Origin: Hofstenia miamia
Lineage: Eukaryota; Xenacoelomorpha; Acoela
NCBI GenBank assembly: GCA_004352715.1
Contig: SCFE01000001.1
Location: forward strand, 999,917-1,029,450
Direction: 5' to 3'
DNA: 29,534 nt
Under the pieces are notes generated by a model that made no database searches, had not been told where the DNA came from, and saw only the letters and a program-made list of their open reading frames with translations. How positions within the stretch are numbered: position 1 is the first letter of the stretch; each line of letters opens with the position of its first letter. Position numbers and translations under genes: made by a program. Positions 1-11,120 of the stretch are shown one piece after another.

Positions 1-31
1 ATGAAGCCTTTTTTCTCAGCCATTTTCTCAA
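1..31 (+). CDS. possible 3' end of an upstream exon
   Basis: The first 31 bases read as an open frame from an ATG at position 1 (M K P F F S A I F S) and run into a textbook-like donor, TCAA followed by GTGAGT. The frame is left in phase 1, which would join in frame to the 2-nt start of the exon at 14057. The ATG at base 1 may be chance, and the window edge hides the rest. Phase agreement by chance is one in three, so this is only a candidate. Confidence 0.2.
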
Positions 32-95
32 GTGAGTCAGTTTATTAAGTTCAAAAGCGTAATATAATTGCTTGAATCTCACTATGTCAAATAAA

Positions 96-98
<3 letters not shown>

Positions 99-126
<28 letters not shown>

Positions 127-152
127 ACTACGTATATATATATATATATATA
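99..152. repeat. (TA)n microsatellite, two blocks
   Basis: Two runs of alternating TA (99-126 and 132-152) are separated by a short ACTACG interruption. This is simple sequence with no coding content. Confidence 0.95.
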
Positions 153-159
153 ACTCTTA

Positions 160-1920
160 TTCAAATTATTAAAAAACTTGCTACACAATTCTACTCAACA
201 ATATAATTAACTACTGGAGTTTATATATATATTTTAATCCAAGCAATTTTTTACAAAAGCATAAGTATATAAATTGTGGCACTGCAACTGCCCTTATTTT
301 CTTGATATCAGTTTTATAAATATATGACAAATGCATACAAAGGAACATACTAACTGTTGTTTGTAGGGAATTTATTAGTTTTAACAACTCATGTATCAAT
401 GAAGTAACCACGAAGCAGAAACAAAGTTACTTAGTTAAATATATTTATGTGCATAACAAAATTGAAATATTACAGTAAGCTAACATGTGAACAGTACCAA
501 TTATATAAGCGAACTTTTTATAGGTTATTTTTTGTTATTTCATTTTAGATTAAGTGGAAATATGACCCATTAGCTTCCTCAAAATTTTAAACTTATTGTT
601 AGTATAATAATTATAAATGAATCCAGCTGTAAAACAATAAGTAAATTCTTTATAAATTTAAATGGTCCCATGATAGTTTCGGTCATTTGACCCACGTAGC
701 CTCCTTATGCATAAGTATATGTAAAATATATAAAGAAGTTTCAAGCTTTAGAATTATAACTGCTTACCAAATTTTATGTACAATTTTGAAGAAATTCTGA
801 AAAATTACCTAAAACGTTAATATTTTATTGATATTTATATCACACTAGTCCTAATTTACCAGTTCAAAGTATTAATTGTGTCGCGACAATCAATAAAGAA
901 TAAATATATACATTTTACTAAAATGTACTTTGTTGACTCAGTAGGCCAGCTATCGAAACATGAACTTACAAAGAAGTGTTAATTTTGTCAACACTACACC
1001 AAATCTGGAAGCCATTTGTTTCAATCATTTTCAAACCCATGGATCAAAGGATATTAGCAAAGTAAACAGTAATGCAAACAAAATCACTTACCAATAATAA
1101 GAATTAAGTATGTAAAAAGAAGTAGAAACTTGAAGAAAGTGCATGGCATTGCATACAGTGAAATCAACATTAACACACGTAATCAACGATACGTCCCGCA
1201 ATTTAGTTTTGAATTTGCTAATCAATGCATGTTTAATAGTTATAAAAAGTTGTAAATTTAACGAGAGAATATACGAAAGCATATGCTATTATAAGTGAAT
1301 AGGTATCACAAATAAAACCCAGGAAATTAAACTTTGTAAATTGAAAGGCTTGCATATATAGTAGTAAATTCATAAGGTGATAAACTGATATTGACCCTAA
1401 ATTGGGTCTCTGATTAATAAATTTACAATGTATAAAATTATCATATCTTTGTTTGAAATATTTTCATTAGGGCTAAAACACAGCTTTGCGGTTCAAAATT
1501 TAATAATACAATGATATTATTTTTTGAAAGTCTCATTACCTTCGAGTTAATATACTTTGATTGAACCAAAGAAATAATATTCCTATAACATTCATATTTA
1601 GGCTATAGATTCAAAGAGACAGCTAAGAAATTGCATCATTCAAACATTAGTATGCAATAATAACAGCCTACTACTGGCAGAAGTATATACTTTGAAAACT
1701 CGTTGGCAATTTCTTTTCCAATAATGATGTTAGGTTTGGGTGTAAACTTCATATTTCTTTGAAAAATCGATTATATCAGTTAGTTTTAAGAACACATACA
1801 AGAAATGGTCAGATATTTTGTAAAAAGTGAATAAATTTTCAAAGTCTTATTCAATTTGATGTATATTATCTGCATCCAATAAGATTTAATTCTATTGATT
1901 AACTATTTCAGGTTGTTTCC
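160..1920. other. AT-rich stretch with no supported gene
   Basis: The stretch is intron- or intergenic-like and very A+T rich, with dense stops in all frames. The short open frames at 211-411 and 1088-1282 (minus) show no motif, no codon character and no splice context. I see no repeat or RNA gene here. Confidence 0.6.
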
Positions 1921-1922
1921 TA

Positions 1923-2464
1923 CAGGGTGTGACAAATGTAATGCAAAATATGAAACTTAGATAAAACATTAAATTTTTATTTAAATGAAACTACAAAAGT
2001 CACTTCAATTCATGTTCGAAAAGTAATTCAGTCTTGCAAATGGTTACCACGCTGTTCAAACATTTCTGCAGCCTTGAAGGTACTGACTCGCACACTCATT
2101 GGCACAAGTCACTGTCAATTGATTGTACACCATCGTGAAGGCTGCAGTTAATTTCTCAATTGTTTGAGGCATTCTGTTGTGCACCAGAGATGGAAGTGGG
2201 GCGGATTTTTGTGAACTGCCTTACACCATTTCCACGCGTTGACATCTGCCCGATCCAACAACGCCTTCCTATCCACGAAGATGGGAACTGTGCATTCAAC
2301 TAGTTTCGCAAATTTGAAACGAAACTATTTTATTCGTAAAAATGAAAAGTTGAAACATAGAAATTGGCTGAGAAATGAGTCAAGGTAATCATAGTTTTTG
2401 AACAACCTTAAAAGTATGATTTAAAAGTAAGTCGTTGCAAGATTTGCTGTATTTTTGTCACACC
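1923..2464 (-). mobile_element. Tc1/mariner-type element, about 540 bp, decayed
   Basis: The left end CAGGGTGTGACAAATGTAATG (from 1923) matches the reverse complement of the right end. That right end reads GGTGTGACAAAAATACAGC inward from 2464, so the element has imperfect inverted termini of about 25 bp. Both ends are flanked by TA (1921-1922 and 2465-2466), the Tc1/mariner target duplication. The interior is richer in G+C than its surroundings and carries minus-strand coding fragments between about 2040 and 2290. One reads MPQTIEKLTAAFTMVYNQL, and an overlapping frame contains DRADVNAWKWCKAVHKNPP. Neither is long enough to be an active transposase. Length and ends suggest an internally deleted copy. 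The family assignment rests on termini and TSD, not on a visible DDE triad. Confidence 0.65.
2040..2290 (-). pseudogene. transposase-like fragment inside the 1923-2464 element
   Basis: Two overlapping minus-strand frames keep 35-50 codon open stretches with Trp, His and Cys content unlike the AT-rich surroundings. One begins MPQTIEKLTAAFTMVYNQL and the other contains DRADVNAWKWCKAVHKNPP. The switch of frame indicates at least one indel. No catalytic triad is seen. I infer it is the remnant of the element's own transposase because it lies wholly between the inverted ends. Confidence 0.4.
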
Positions 2465-2465
2465 T

Positions 2466-3563
2466 AAATGTTTCTAAAGTATTGCCCAATATCGAAAGTA
2501 CTGAATCAGAGATATTCATTTACTAAATTTAATAACCCAAATTTATCAGTAATTATGTTTGGGCATTTAAGGTTTCATATGAACAATAATTTTTGTATTT
2601 AAATAGGAAACTGCCCTTGCTATGCACGAGGATTTCAATGGGCTGTATTAGAAGTTTAATAAATGAATAAAATTTAAGTCAACTATATGTTGTGTTTTAA
2701 ATATTTTAGGAACGAATTAAGTAATAAATGTGATCATCATACATTGGTAAAATAATTTTTATTCACAATTTTAGCATATGACATTCCTTAACTAACCATT
2801 TAATATTATAAGCACATTTATAGCATGGTAACACCTAATGCAAAAAAGTGTATAGAATCACAACAAAATCGAGTCCATTATTGTAGGTGTATAGATATTT
2901 ATATTGCTGGATGATATTAGTGCATTTCTTCACCCTAATTTTTCTAAAAGATGGCAAAACGTTATAACACTGAGTTAATTGGTGGAATCGTATTATTAAT
3001 TATATTTTAATATATTATGACATTTTAATATTTTGACGAGGAATTATTTAAACATTTTACACGTATTAGTAATTTTTTTTAAAGCTAGCTTACCAGTCCT
3101 AATAATTGTTCTGTTGCAGTAAAGATTAATAAATATTTTCATTCAAATAATAAATGCGGTTATTCAAGTTACTAAAACTATATAATCAAAAATTAGAATT
3201 TCAATCGCTCTCGAAAGAGTTTCCTTCCAGAGCATCTGCAAATTAATCTACCATTGAAGCTCCCAGTGTCACCGAGGTCTCAGTGGAATTTCACATTTAT
3301 TTTACGGATGTAAAATGTAACGGAATTTATCAAGGACAGGTTTAAATGTCCTTGTTACTATGCAATATAACATTAATACCAATATATAATATTCACTACG
3401 TCTGCAATTATAATTCACAATTGATATGTAAGTGCTTTATAACATTAATTACGAATTGATTTTAATTAAAAATTACCGGCAAATTTATGCAATTTCTTCA
3501 AACAAATACAATTAATTACTGGAGTTTATTGTGGCATTTAGAAAAGCAAATGTGTAGGATTTA
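2466..3563. other. AT-rich stretch with no supported gene
   Basis: No coding, RNA or repeat structure is recognised. The short moderately GC patch at 3230-3300 follows a pyrimidine-rich CTTCCAG but reaches a stop in every frame within a few dozen bases and lacks a donor, so I do not call it an exon. Confidence 0.5.
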
Positions 3564-3574
3564 NNNNNNNNNNN
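3564..3574. other. assembly gap (11 N)
   Basis: Eleven consecutive N bases lie immediately before a (TA)n array, consistent with an assembly or consensus break at simple repeat. The true distance across the gap is unknown. Confidence 0.97.

Positions 3575-3576
<2 letters not shown>

Positions 3577-3664
<88 letters not shown>
3577..3664. repeat. (TA)n microsatellite with ATAC/GTAT interruptions
   Basis: About 88 bp of alternating TA are broken by GTAT and ACAC units. The open frame across it (3487-3759) is only Tyr-Ile repeats encoded by the microsatellite and should not be read as protein. Confidence 0.95.
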
Positions 3665-3668
<4 letters not shown>

Positions 3669-4571
3669 GTTAGCAGGAATTTCACAAATTGTTTTAAAAT
3701 TCATTCAACCACGATTTTTAATTCTCTTGCCTACGCAATACTATGAAACCAAAGAATAAAGTAGAAAAACAGTGTTAAATATTTTTGTAATTTATTTGTG
3801 TAAATTCAAAATATTACTGAAATCATAGAAACTGTGAATTAACTTGGGAATAAGTTATTTAAGAGGGGAGAAGTATTTAAAAAATTTGAACAGAAAGTAA
3901 ACGATGTTCTATGTGAATTTTGAAAATTTAGATATAGAATGAACCTGAAACATTATTTTTGCACAAAGGATATACCAGATAATACGATGAAGTCAGAATT
4001 TCTGCTGCCCAAAAATAACGTTGCCACTGCACATTGGGCCAGGTAGTGGAAAGAATAAAAAAATTTTCAAAAGTTGAGATGAACAAATCGGTAGTTATTT
4101 TCGTTTTTTTAAAACTAGACTTTCCATAGATAACATTGCTAACATTAATTGTGGAAAAATATGTATATAATATCTTTTATGAATGATGTTTGCATCAAAT
4201 ACTCCATATCCATATACTTCTTTCATAAATACAATTCAATTACAAAGAAGTCAACAAGCTATTTATTACATATGACCTATGTAATTATATAAGCATAATA
4301 CACGCAATATACACGTATATGATAATCAGAAAATTGTGTAGCATCCGAGAATGTCACAAAATTTCATTTTTGATAAACTTTAGAATGTTTTCCAACTATT
4401 AGAAATGCACTTAGCTGCATTTATGTTTGAATAATATAGTTTTTAAGAAATATTTGTAATATAACTAAAATCAATATAATCAATTACTAATTGTTTGTAA
4501 TTACTAAGATAATAAACAATTTAAGATATTCAATAACAAAATACTTTATATTCTAAACGGTTCATCGTTTT
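3665..4571. other. AT-rich stretch with no supported gene
   Basis: No open frame of note, no inverted ends and no RNA-like structure were seen. Confidence 0.5.
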
Positions 4572-4590
4572 TGGGGTATGTCATACCCCA
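4572..4590. repeat. 19-bp perfect palindrome (copy 1)
   Basis: The sequence tggggtatgtcatacccca has two 9-bp arms that are exact reverse complements around one central T. A diverged copy lies at 4731-4749. It could be a binding site or a subterminal repeat of the transposon whose relics follow. The function is not known. Confidence 0.8.
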
Positions 4591-4730
4591 TTCAACATTG
4601 AATGTGCTCAAATACTATTCACGTTAACACTAAGTAATTTTGTGACTTACTATTATGTTATATACCGTGTTTTCACTGATTAGTTTTATCTTGCAAAATG
4701 ACTACACAGCAATTGACTTCAAGGGACCAT

Positions 4731-4749
4731 TGGGGCATGTGATATCCCA
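4731..4749. repeat. diverged second copy of the 19-bp palindrome
   Basis: The sequence tggggcatgtgatatccca aligns without gaps to the palindrome at 4572-4590, with most positions identical and partial arm pairing retained. Spacing between copy starts is 159 bp, with the same orientation. Confidence 0.65.
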
Positions 4750-5029
4750 CATAGATTTTTAGCATTTTTTTCAACTTATATATTATCAAGCTTTCATAGC
4801 TAAGTTTTTTTTCAAATATGCAAGGCAAAGCTACATTAAGTGTACTGCTTCGGTGCCAAAATAGTTGTGTAGTTAGGGAACCGGAAGAGCTATGCCCAAA
4901 TCGTGCTAGAGAGTACCTCCTCGCGGTAGTTTCTATATATTAATAACCAACACTCAATGGATACGTCGTTGTACAGTGTCCCGCACCTACATCAAACGTA
5001 AAAACCAGGGTAATAGAATTTGTCACCAT

Positions 5030-5640
5030 ATTTACTTTGTACATATGGGGGCAGCAGCGGTCGAGAGGCCAGTCTGTTCAGTTTTCGGGTGGAAAACGGT
5101 GACAGTGGTAACACTGTTAGCAGGCTGCTACTGGTGCCAGAAATAAGTACGTCTCGTGGGGGCAGTAATACACGGTCTATGAGATAAGCCTAGGCCAGCG
5201 GTTATGCTGTACCTTCCTATGAGGCAACGTTGCTGTGTCACAGGTAATTATGATCCGACATACCTTTAATCGGAGTCCTTAATTCACTAGATGCTTTGCA
5301 TTCAGTGAATGTGCCCTCACTCCAATATAATTTCCGGATCTTTATAGCAGCCAGCACGCACTCTCAAAGTTACCAGTTAGTAGCTTTGGCGGGAAAGGCG
5401 CAACCCTCTCAACTGAAGTTTGGCCGTTGGCTTCACACTGCTGATCAGACTCAACATAGGTCAGCACTCTGTCGCCAGGCGTCGCCAGTGGTTTCTCACG
5501 ATTACGTCGGCTTTAGTGGTACACTTCAAGGGTAAGGTCCGATCAGATCGTGAATTCAGCCACTCATCAGTATGTCGACTGTTTGAGTAAACTCAACCAC
5601 AGTGTAGTTAGATATTAATAGTATTTGTCACTCAAGCAAT
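5030..5640. other. GC-richer island of unknown origin with a 79-codon open frame
   Basis: This stretch is visibly richer in G+C than everything around it. It holds a plus-strand open frame (5296-5535, beginning MHSVNVPSLQYNF) that ends shortly after a possible donor, CAAGG followed by GTAAGG, at 5530-5535. I do not recognise the peptide. The island sits between the two palindromes and the piggyBac-like relic, so it may be the leader or 5' part of a transposon or an LTR-like piece. No PBS, no long direct repeat and no gag-like motif could be seen, so the origin is open. Confidence 0.35.
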
Positions 5641-5989
5641 ATTAGAGAAAGTTGACTGAACTGATTAAAATTTTATGGAAAGTTGAAGAGTCTGATAATA
5701 TCAATAAAGATGACATCATAAATCTGGCTGCTTATCTGCTAGAAAATATAACTATGAAAATGAAAAATCTAGTGATGCCAAATTGAATGAACTTTGCATA
5801 GCAAAATTGGGAAAAGTCCAATCAGACAGGTCATGCCCCTCTACAAAATATAGATAACCATATTCTTGGACTGGTATTAGGAATTATTCAATTGAATGAG
5901 AATTCGGCTTTTTCTCTCCCCGTAAAAGCGCATTCCAAAAATTCATCAGCATACTAATGCTTTTGGGAAAAGAAAAGCTAGTGCAAGGA

Positions 5990-6326
5990 ATTTAGACAAT
6001 AATGACAATAAGAAGTGACGACCAATAATTTTAGCTGAACAGGAAGACTTCATAGAAATATTGATTTTACTTGGTGCATTTCGCTCTTTTCTAGAAATAT
6101 GGATGAATTGTGGTCTGCAGAACAAATTTTACATTGCACTGTACTTAGAAATACAATCTTGAAGACGGTATATGAAGAAACCATCAAAATCATTTATCAC
6201 CAATTATCTATATTTTTGATAGTTTTGGAGAAAACTTACAACTCTAATATTTCTTTGAAGTCACTTACAATTGACGAACAATTTTTGGAATATTAAGAGA
6301 GCTTGAAGTTTATCCAATTGACAAAC

Positions 6327-6335
<9 letters not shown>
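5990..6335 (+). pseudogene. piggyBac-like transposase relic (DDE_Tnp_1_7)
   Basis: Plus-strand frames between about 6040 and 6300 resemble the middle of piggyBac-type transposases. A stretch reading EDFIEILILLGAFRSF (about 6043-6090) recalls the conserved block before the first catalytic Asp. The 65-codon frame at 6099-6296 starts MDELWSAEQILHCTVLRNT and ends in SLTIDEQFLEY, where TIDEQ matches the family's conserved [TS][IV]DE block containing the second catalytic Asp. The frame then meets a stop, and downstream reading is interrupted by a (TA)n array at 6329. The usual family length is over 500 residues, so this is a fragment. At least one frameshift separates the blocks. No TTAA-flanked termini were found. 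Confidence 0.5.
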
Positions 6336-6380
<45 letters not shown>

Positions 6381-6384
6381 TATA
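6329..6384. repeat. (TA)n microsatellite
   Basis: About 56 bp of alternating TA with a single GTAT interruption, sitting directly after the piggyBac-like fragment. Confidence 0.95.
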
Positions 6385-7430
6385 AAAATTTAAAGTTTTT
6401 AAGCACTAAAATTGTATTGCATGTAAGCAGGTCAATGACATAGCAGTGAAATTTAATGGAAAATTTAAACGGTTATCTTGTACAGGGAAATATGAAACCT
6501 GGGAAAATTTATATAGGCTTTCTTAGTTTTTTGAAGCAGTAATGAGACCATAGCAATAAAATTTGAAGATTTTGCAATTTTGCCCCTTTGCAAATAAAAA
6601 TAGGGGTAGCCGCCACAGTTAAGATGAACACTACATAAAACGTAAAAAATTGTTGCTTTAGAAGAAGAGCCAGCTTTTCAGAATCCGTTTTTTTCAAAAA
6701 TCAAAAAAATTTCAGGTTTCAGACGACCTCATTTTATATTACTTTTGTTGTTTAATTTCCATTGTTTTATGCTATTAAAATAATTAAGTAACTTTGATTA
6801 TTTAAGATAAGCAGTTTTGTGTTCTTACGATATATTTCTAATTTAATTTTTTTTGAAAATTATGTTGTTCACATTTATCTATGAATTTGTGCGGTGAGCA
6901 AAACGCTTAATTCCCAATTAGTATATTTTGAGGCACGATTTTATCAGTACGTTTTAAAGCTGTAATATCTTCATGTTTCTTCTTTTGAAAACAACTTTAC
7001 TTAATACAGTATTATTCATGAGTTATTTATCAGTTGGTTATGATTTCGTTCACCTATGCCAATTAGTAGTTTTATCCTAACACCTAGTTTCATTATTTTG
7101 TACAGAAACAATTGTCTAATGTTGGTTTGCTATTGATTTCCACTGCAAGGTTTTGAACACGTTCACTTTCCAGCAGAAATTTAATTATCGTGTACATGAA
7201 TTTTGTTTGGGTGAATAGTGTAAATTGAGTTTTCTTAGCAAACTATAGTAATAACCCAACTAGTTCTAGAGGTTACAGGGTGCTAGGAGTTAGAAATCTC
7301 CGGTTAATTGCAGAATCCCCAATATTGGTATGAAATAGCACAGATCCATAGACAATGGAATAAGTGGACATGGAACCAATAACATAATATCAGTGGAGTG
7401 CTACACTAAATAAGAAGTTATATAGAAATA
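6385..7430. other. AT-rich stretch with no supported gene
   Basis: No recognised coding sequence. Two oppositely oriented GAAACCTG-type octamers at about 6494 and 6714 could be ends of a very small MITE, but the match stops after about 8 bp and no target duplication is clear. The minus-strand frame 6509-6697 has no supporting feature. Confidence 0.45.
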
Positions 7431-7439
7431 AAATGTTGG

Positions 7440-8300
7440 AGGAATAGAAGAAAGAATCAACAGGACTAGAGGTTACTCCGTAGAGGCTTGCAGAGCAGAT
7501 AAGTAGGGTGCAGCAGAATCCCAGTAAAGCGAACTGAGAAGTCTGAGGAATGAAGTACTAAGAGAAGAGGAAAGAAAAGATGTGCAACCAGTGGATCCAG
7601 AAAGAACTAGGTTGCATGTTCTAAGGAGTACTAACAAGCTCATTTTTGAGATAGAAATAATAAGCAAAGCATTATAATGTTTTTAATGTATTAGACAGGT
7701 TAAAAGCCAAGAGCATCAACAAGAGAATAGGTCCTGGCATGCAGAGGAGCAGACAAACTAATAATGTGGATGGAAAATAAGATGGTCTAGGAGAGGTAGT
7801 AAATATGATTTAAAAAAATATTGAAGTAGATGACACACAAATAGGATAAACAAAGGTAAGTATATGTAAACTGCTGGAGAGGAACTTAAGTGAAAGCTGG
7901 TTGCGAATGCTACCAAACTGAAAAGAGTAGGATAAAATCAAACAGACTAGAAACAATATGCAGTATTAAACACAGGAAGAAAGATTCTACAAAGAATTTG
8001 ATGCTGAAGAAACTCCTACAACTAGAGCAGGTGAGGTTTTCATAAATTTCTGGCCAAATATATTGTGAAATAAGGAGATATAAGGGCACAGGCTGATTCT
8101 CAGGATTGATTTATTCCAGGGAGTCAGCCTAGCCCAATTACTACTTGTACTTAGTTTAATGTCTATGGGCTGAATAACACACGATTAGAGCAGATGTTTG
8201 ACTACAGGAAGGCATTTGATAGTAAGGGGATTGAAACAAGATAGCAGAAATCAACATGTGATAGAGGAAGAAATATACCAGATGAGGAAACGAAATTTCC
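7440..8300 (+). pseudogene. non-LTR retrotransposon reverse transcriptase relic
   Basis: Several plus-strand blocks recall one family of invertebrate non-LTR reverse transcriptases. In order they are GYSVEACRAD (about 7471), PERTRLHVLRSTNKLIFE (about 7597-7650), FYKEFDAEETPTTRAGEV (about 7985) with FINFWPNIL next, LFQGVSLAQLLLVL (about 8110, the FQG.S.SP.L motif of the RT palm), and FDYRKAFDS (8197-8223, the DY.KAFD catalytic-Asp motif). Stops and frame changes separate them, so no intact product exists. In normal RTs the KAFD block precedes the FQG block. Here it follows, implying rearrangement or a second copy. The purine-rich plus-strand bias from 7430 to 8300 marks the extent of the relic. 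Confidence 0.55.
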
Positions 8301-9130
8301 CATTAGTCAGCATTGATTTATCACAATAAAATAATACAATGAAGTCATTGACATGCAAGTGTTACTTTACTTATGTGAAACGAGATGAAATAATAGATAT
8401 TTATACTGTAAACTTATAAATGATGTAAATGACAACTGAACGTAGAAGAACATCTTAGATCTGAGGCAATAAGATAGAAGGAATTATTGGAAAAGCATCA
8501 ATGTGGTAGATCAGTAAATGATTGAAAAAATTTAGACTATAGCATTGGAAATTCAAAGAAACTTTAGATTCAAGTATATACCATACAAGAAAAATTTCAA
8601 GAATGTGATCAAATATATGAAAAAGTGACCGTGAGTAATCTAGAATTATATGGAATTATCATGGGATTGGCAAAGACATAAAAGGTTATTAATTAACTAT
8701 AAGGCTATTTCTAAAGCATATTCCTCATTCCTAAGATTGCTCAAGATCAATAATACATCATTCTTCATTTTCAAATAAATGTCAATTATGGAAGATATCA
8801 GTCATTCACTATAGATCAGTTTTGGATAATCTAAAGATATGTGAAAATTTTAAACCTATGTTTTATTGTTATGACTAATGCACTTATATGGAGGAAAGAT
8901 TGAAATAAATGCTCTCACTGTATTCAAAATGTTATACATGACTTTAAATATGGGTAATAACATTTTAAAAGAATGAAAAATGATTATCGTACAGGTCTGT
9001 GCAATGGCTGTGGCCAGTTCATTTACATGAATCACTTGCTAAATAGCAATAAAACCTAGGAATGAATAGTAATGGAAAATATGAAGTACTGCTACAATAT
9101 GTAAAAAATACACTTTTTTGAATAAATGAA
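8301..9130. other. probable decayed retroelement or unassigned sequence
   Basis: Purine-rich, stop-ridden sequence continues from the RT relic without a motif I can name. It may be eroded retrotransposon, but nothing diagnostic is visible. Confidence 0.35.
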
Positions 9131-9440
9131 GGCGTTATTGAGAATGGCATATGTTGTGGATATTTAGGTGTAACTATCGATAATAAACAATTATTTGAGA
9201 AGCATATTGGAAAAATTCTGAAGGCAGTACCTACTGTAAACTCACTTATTATGGGTGTTAGCAGAATTTAAACGAGAACATGGCATATATTTAAGACGTA
9301 TATTGTTAGCATTATCACACAACCTTCATCGCTATAGCTGGGTATTAACAAAAACAAAAACTAGGAAGAGCACTGAAACAATTTCTTCTTCACTGAGTTT
9401 GCCAAACTTCCGGTGGGAAAAAAGTATTACACAATAGTGT
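9130..9440 (+). pseudogene. C-terminal RT fragment of a second non-LTR type (Jockey/R1-like)
   Basis: The frame 9143-9271 contains GYLGVTIDNKQLFEKHI and continues with KILKAVPTVNSL. This corresponds to the YLGV.ID..L.F..HI block found just after the RT palm and thumb in Jockey/R1/I-type elements, followed by the usual A..A...L..LM helix. A stop follows at 9269, and the reading continues in a neighbouring frame to about 9440. Only this small C-terminal part is recognisable. It differs in type from the relic at 7440-8300, so two separate insertions are likely. Confidence 0.5.
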
Positions 9441-11120
9441 AATACTGTTCTCATAAGTTTTTTCGAAAAATTGAAAATAATATCTTATCTAACAATAGTC
9501 AGCGAAGAAAATAATTCACAGATGCTTCTCAGACATCACAGTAACACCTATGTTGTAGATTGCTAAGAACGTAAAAGAGCAATACATCTCTTACAAACAG
9601 AATAATATTTCTGTTTAGTTTTTAACTATTTCCTTTTTTCATGATTTATACCGGAAATGACATTTTTCATAACTTAGTTATTTACTGAAAAGTTTGGGTT
9701 TGTGCACATAGAATTTCTATTTGTTCTAAAGAAAGTTTTACTTTACAGCAATTTATATTTCATTGTAATAGATTAATGCATAAAAATGTGATTTTTGGGT
9801 TAACTATGATAGGCCGGAATACTTTTGTATCATTATGTCCTATAATATTATTTCAAGGCTGTATACAAATGCAAATTTTGATTAAAATCCGTTCATTATT
9901 GAGTGAAATATTAGTAACAATTTGTCATTGTAGGCCTAAGTTCAAGGCAAATAGTTTCAAACAATATATTTTAAAATTAAATAGCATTTGTTTGGCTAAT
10001 CTTAAGTCATTCTGTGTCTCGATTACCTGAAATTTTCAATTCTAGGCTTTGGGAAAACATATATTTCAAAAATATTGTTATCATTTTGTTTTCAACTCCT
10101 GATAAGTATATATTCAAAATATCATCAAATTTGAATCAATTTACACGATTATATTTGCAAAAACGAATGGAAAAACTTTATATGACTGTGTCATCTTAGC
10201 AATTCTAGGGCTTAAATATAAAAATGTTATCTGTCATAATTTTACCGAGGTTACATAAAGTTGTAAACTTTTTGTGATTAGAGACTTTTATCAGAATTTT
10301 GAATTTATCTTATAATAAGGAATACATTTTTGTTAAAGCGTGAAATATGTAAAATACTAACAGTTTTTGAAGCCTAAAAATATGCATTACTTTGAAACAT
10401 AATAATATGCAACCAATTTTTTGAATTTCGGAAAATGGGTTCATCATTTTACAACTTTGTTGACTTCGTCAACTCCGTATCCACATGTTGAGCAAATTGA
10501 ATTTTAAAATCAATATTGGTTTGTCATAGACCTTTGATAAATTTTAATTGGAAAAAATGCATAAATGCCAAAACCGGTTACTATATCTAATTGATTAAAA
10601 GTCGCAATTGTTCAACTTTGTAGCCACCATGGGATATGGAAACAGCTATCTGAACATTTCTGTAGTTATTTATCAAAGTAGCAAGCTCAGCTTCTGTTTT
10701 GTAACAACCTGTAAATGCCGTTTGGTTATTTTAATTCCGTCCCAACAAATAGATTAATTCACATTGTTATTTCTTTCTTTCAAACATTGCGGGGATTGTC
10801 ATAAATTGCAAATCGTTATCTGACCGCGTTCGCCACTTTTATTATATATAGATTTGGCTCAGTTGCCAATTCCCTCATACAGGTTAGCTTCGCATTGTAT
10901 TTTAAATGACACAATCACTAAGATTTATCCGATTTATAGGTATTGCATTTGAGATAGTTTTTGATGTAATAAATATTTATTTTAATCTACAAGGTTATTG
11001 CTGCGAATAACAGATGTACATGTTTACGAAATCTTATTGAAAGAAATTAGGTTTAGCAGAAGCGAAACTAGCTTTACATTTTATAAAGGGCACATTATTT
11101 TGTTACAACCTAATTCAATA
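9441..11120. other. AT-rich stretch with no supported gene
   Basis: The open frames at 9776-10030, 10014-10199 and 10998-11216 are overlapping or AT-codon products without motifs or splice context. A short palindrome, GTTGAC-TTC-GTCAAC, sits near 10457. Nothing else was recognised. Confidence 0.5.

Noticed and set aside
3487-3759. 90-codon open frame with Tyr-Ile repeats
   Set aside because: It is produced by translating a (TA)n microsatellite and spans an N gap.
6494-6722. GAAACCTG inverted octamers as a small MITE
   Set aside because: Pairing stops after about 8 bp and no target duplication could be identified.
9776-10199. Overlapping frames of 84 and 61 codons
   Set aside because: Low-complexity AT-rich codons, mutually overlapping, no motif and no splice signals.
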